A stretch of DNA of 16,375 nucleotides from Cellvibrionales bacterium. Its GTDB lineage: Bacteria; Pseudomonadota; Gammaproteobacteria; Pseudomonadales; JAHEGP01. The stretch spans positions 1-16,375 of the forward strand of contig JAHEGP010000043.1 of the NCBI GenBank assembly GCA_024645065.1. Direction: 5' to 3'. The notes below the pieces were generated by a model. That model worked only from the letters and a program-made list of their open reading frames with translations, had not been told where the DNA came from and ran no database searches. The translations under genes were made by a program, and so were the position numbers. Below, piece after piece: positions 15,313 through 16,375 of the stretch. Every line of letters starts with the position of its first letter. Position 1 is the first letter of the stretch.

Positions 15313-15522
15313 ATGGAACCAACGTCAATCGAAGATCTGGAGAGGAAAGTCGAACAATTGATCCTGCTCTGCGAAGAACTCTATCGGGAAAACAACCAGC
15401 TCAAGTCGAGTCAGTCGAAGTGGCAGGACGAACGGATGAAATTGCGCGAGAAAAACGATCTGGCCCGCTCGCGGGTCGACAATATGATTTCCCGACTCAA
15501 ATCGCTGGAGCAGGAAACATGA
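15313..15522 (+). CDS. Small coiled-coil protein, TIGR02449 family (ZapB-like)
   Basis: This 69-residue, highly charged protein is predicted to be one continuous coiled coil. Hydrophobic residues recur at heptad-like spacing (Ile6, Leu9, Val13, Leu16, Leu30, Leu44, Leu50, Val55, Ile59, Leu62) in a Glu/Lys/Arg-rich helix. Members of this small family (TIGR02449) lie immediately upstream of zapA in many gammaproteobacteria. Size and form resemble ZapB, the coiled-coil partner of ZapA at the Z-ring, so a cell-division role is likely but inferred. ATG 15313 is chosen because the coiled coil begins there; the frame is open 26 codons upstream, but that part would lie over the promoter. The stop overlaps the zapA start as ATGA. 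Confidence 0.82.
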   Translation: MEPTSIEDLERKVEQLILLCEELYRENNQLKSSQSKWQDERMKLREKNDLARSRVDNMISRLKSLEQET

Positions 15523-15836
15523 GCGCAGCTAAAAAAACCGTCAGCGTCAGGATCCTGGACAAGGACTATCAGGTGGCCTGTTCAGCAGAGGAGGAGGCGA
15601 TGCTGACCCTGTCAGCACGCCACCTCGACAGCACCATGCGCAATATTCGCAGTAGCGGCAAAGTTATCGGGTCCGACCGGATTGCCGTTATGGCGGCGCT
15701 CAACGTCACCAATGAGTTGTTGCACGGCGGCGGCGCAGGCAGAGCGACGGTCGATCCCGAGCAACAGGAGCGGATTGACAAACTTGGCCAGTCGATTGAC
15801 AGCGTGTTGCATCGCTGCCGTCAATTGGAGCTTTAA
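15519..15836 (+). CDS. zapA: Cell division protein ZapA
   Basis: ZapA binds FtsZ protofilaments, cross-links and stabilises them in the Z-ring, and recruits ZapB. The 105-residue protein has the family's N-terminal globular part (VSVRILDKDYQVACSAEEE, then LSARHLDSTMRNIR) and the conserved RIAVMAALNVTNELL helix, which leads into a C-terminal coiled coil (about 78-105) used for tetramer formation. Length is usual for ZapA. It overlaps the upstream coiled-coil gene by four bases, so the two proteins are probably made together. 6S RNA follows, as in E. coli and Pseudomonas. Confidence 0.94.
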   Translation: MSAAKKTVSVRILDKDYQVACSAEEEAMLTLSARHLDSTMRNIRSSGKVIGSDRIAVMAALNVTNELLHGGGAGRATVDPEQQERIDKLGQSIDSVLHRCRQLEL

Positions 15837-15863
15837 AGGCGCGCTTTAGTCAGTGGCGCCTTT
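15835..15863 (+). terminator. Stem-loop overlapping the zapA stop codon
   Basis: AAAGGCGC (15835-15842) pairs perfectly with GCGCCTTT (15856-15863) around a 13-base loop. The stem begins inside the zapA TAA. Only three T end the stem, so it may be a weak terminator or an mRNA 3' stabiliser separating zapA from the 6S RNA gene. Confidence 0.5.
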
Positions 15864-15876
15864 GGGGCAATCTTTG

Positions 15877-15905
15877 CTGTCATTGAAATTTCACTGCGCT
15901 ATACT
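15877..15905 (+). promoter_or_regulatory. Promoter of 6S RNA
   Basis: TATACT at 15900-15905 (five of six -10 positions) is preceded at 17 bases by CTGTCA (15877-15882, four of six -35 positions). The expected start at about 15912 coincides with the 5' end of the 6S RNA deduced from its closing stem, which supports both calls. Confidence 0.55.
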
Positions 15906-15911
15906 GTTTCC

Positions 15912-16086
15912 ACACCCTGGGGTTTTCGCCCGTCGGCAAAGTCCTTGAGCCGATAATGTTATGCCTGGGGGTCCTGATGCAGTGCCGGTGAGCATGTCCG
16001 CAAGACGGAAAGCCTAAAGGTATAGCCGGGACCACCACCTTGAACCGTGGGTTCAAGGCGACGCCGACAGCGATTCTCCGGGGTTC
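15912..16086 (+). ncRNA. ssrS: 6S RNA
   Basis: 6S RNA imitates an open promoter, binds the sigma70 form of RNA polymerase and damps transcription in stationary phase. The conserved family pieces are present in order: the 5' closing-stem strand CCCTGGGG, GTCCTTGAGCCGATA (15941-15955), GGTGAGCATGTCCG and GGAAAGCCT in the middle, ACCTTGAACC and GGGTTCAAGG (about 16036-16058), then GCCGACAGCG and the 3' closing strand CTCCGGGGTT. These bases are close to the E. coli and Pseudomonas RNAs, and about 175 bases is the usual length. The position between zapA and the cyclo-ligase gene is conserved. Six T directly follow the closing stem (16087-16092), which could help end transcription. Exact ends are inferred from the promoter and stem. 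Confidence 0.92.
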
Positions 16087-16100
16087 TTTTTTCCAGCCTG

Positions 16101-16375
16101 ATGAACGACAAGCCCAAGCAGCGGCAACAGCTCCGACAGCACTTTCGTGAAGAAAGGCGCCGACTTGGCGCTGCGCAGCAACACAGGGCAGCGCTCGCGC
16201 TGGCCCTTCGAATCGCGAAACAGCCCTTCTACCAGCGCGCCCATAGCATCGCGGCCTACCTGCCCAATGATGGGGAAATCAGTCCGCTACCGCTGTTGCA
16301 CGCCGCCGCGAGATGCGCCAAGCGGGTCTACCTTCCCCTGCTGGCGGGACAATCACTGCATTTTTACCGCTACAG
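16101..16375 (+). CDS. ygfA: 5-formyltetrahydrofolate cyclo-ligase, N-terminal part
   Basis: This is the start of 5-formyltetrahydrofolate cyclo-ligase (5,10-methenyltetrahydrofolate synthetase), which uses ATP to return 5-formyl-THF to the active folate pool. The window ends after about 91 codons of a protein usually near 190-200 residues. The visible part has the basic N-terminal helix (KQRQQLRQHFREERRRL), then HSIAAYLPNDGEISPLPLL, the substrate-binding loop typical of the family, and RVYLPLLAGQSLHF, the following strand. The ATG at 16101 lies 14 bases after the 6S RNA end. ygfA directly downstream of ssrS is a long-conserved arrangement, and readthrough from the 6S promoter can supply its mRNA. 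Confidence 0.93.
   Translation, partial: MNDKPKQRQQLRQHFREERRRLGAAQQHRAALALALRIAKQPFYQRAHSIAAYLPNDGEISPLPLLHAAARCAKRVYLPLLAGQSLHFYRY

Overview
The window reads as ordinary chromosomal DNA of a gammaproteobacterium, probably related to the Pseudomonas/Cellvibrio/Oceanospirillum groups. The evidence is gene content and order. A block ygfB-pepP-ubiH-ubiI faces a divergent block with a short coiled-coil protein, zapA, 6S RNA and the 5-formyltetrahydrofolate cyclo-ligase gene. A second block holds lgt, a TSUP permease, an NRDE protein, ptsP, rppH and a HAD phosphatase. Both orders are typical of pseudomonads, where I recall the two blocks lying far apart on the chromosome. No transposase, integrase, phage gene, CRISPR array, tRNA or rRNA is visible. 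Coding density is high, and no stretch over 300 bases lacks a gene.

Layout. 1-250: an upstream region with a possible broken glycosyltransferase tail on the minus strand and a very clear PmrA/BasR-type box (CTTAAG-N5-CTTAAG) placed correctly over a sigma70-like -10. 251-2367 (+): arnB and arnC, overlapping by 4 bases, from the L-Ara4N lipid A modification pathway (polymyxin resistance). arnA, arnD and arnT are not downstream. 2391-4123 (-): lgt, preceded by a TSUP-family permease. 4223-4990 (+): an NRDE/TANGO2-family protein. 5125-7896 (-): rppH followed by ptsP. 8050-8721 (+): a HAD-IB phosphatase. 8732-10320 (-): gcvH followed by an RlmI-type rRNA methyltransferase that starts at TTG. 10598-15112 (-): ygfB, pepP, ubiH, ubiI, the last three tightly packed and the two ubi genes starting at GTG. 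15313-15836 (+): a ZapB-like coiled-coil protein and zapA, behind a near-consensus promoter. 15912-16086 (+): 6S RNA with its own promoter. 16101 to the window edge (+): 5-formyltetrahydrofolate cyclo-ligase, truncated by the window.

Together the genes cover envelope work (lipoprotein diacylglyceryl transfer, lipid A modification), nitrogen-PTS and mRNA 5'-end control, ubiquinone hydroxylation, one-carbon and glycine metabolism, and Z-ring assembly. I found no convincing new multi-gene system. The points most worth a second look are the PmrA box on a lone arnBC pair next to a possible gene remnant, the gcvH gene without gcvT or gcvP, the 6S RNA locus architecture, and the junction of two blocks usually separated in pseudomonads.
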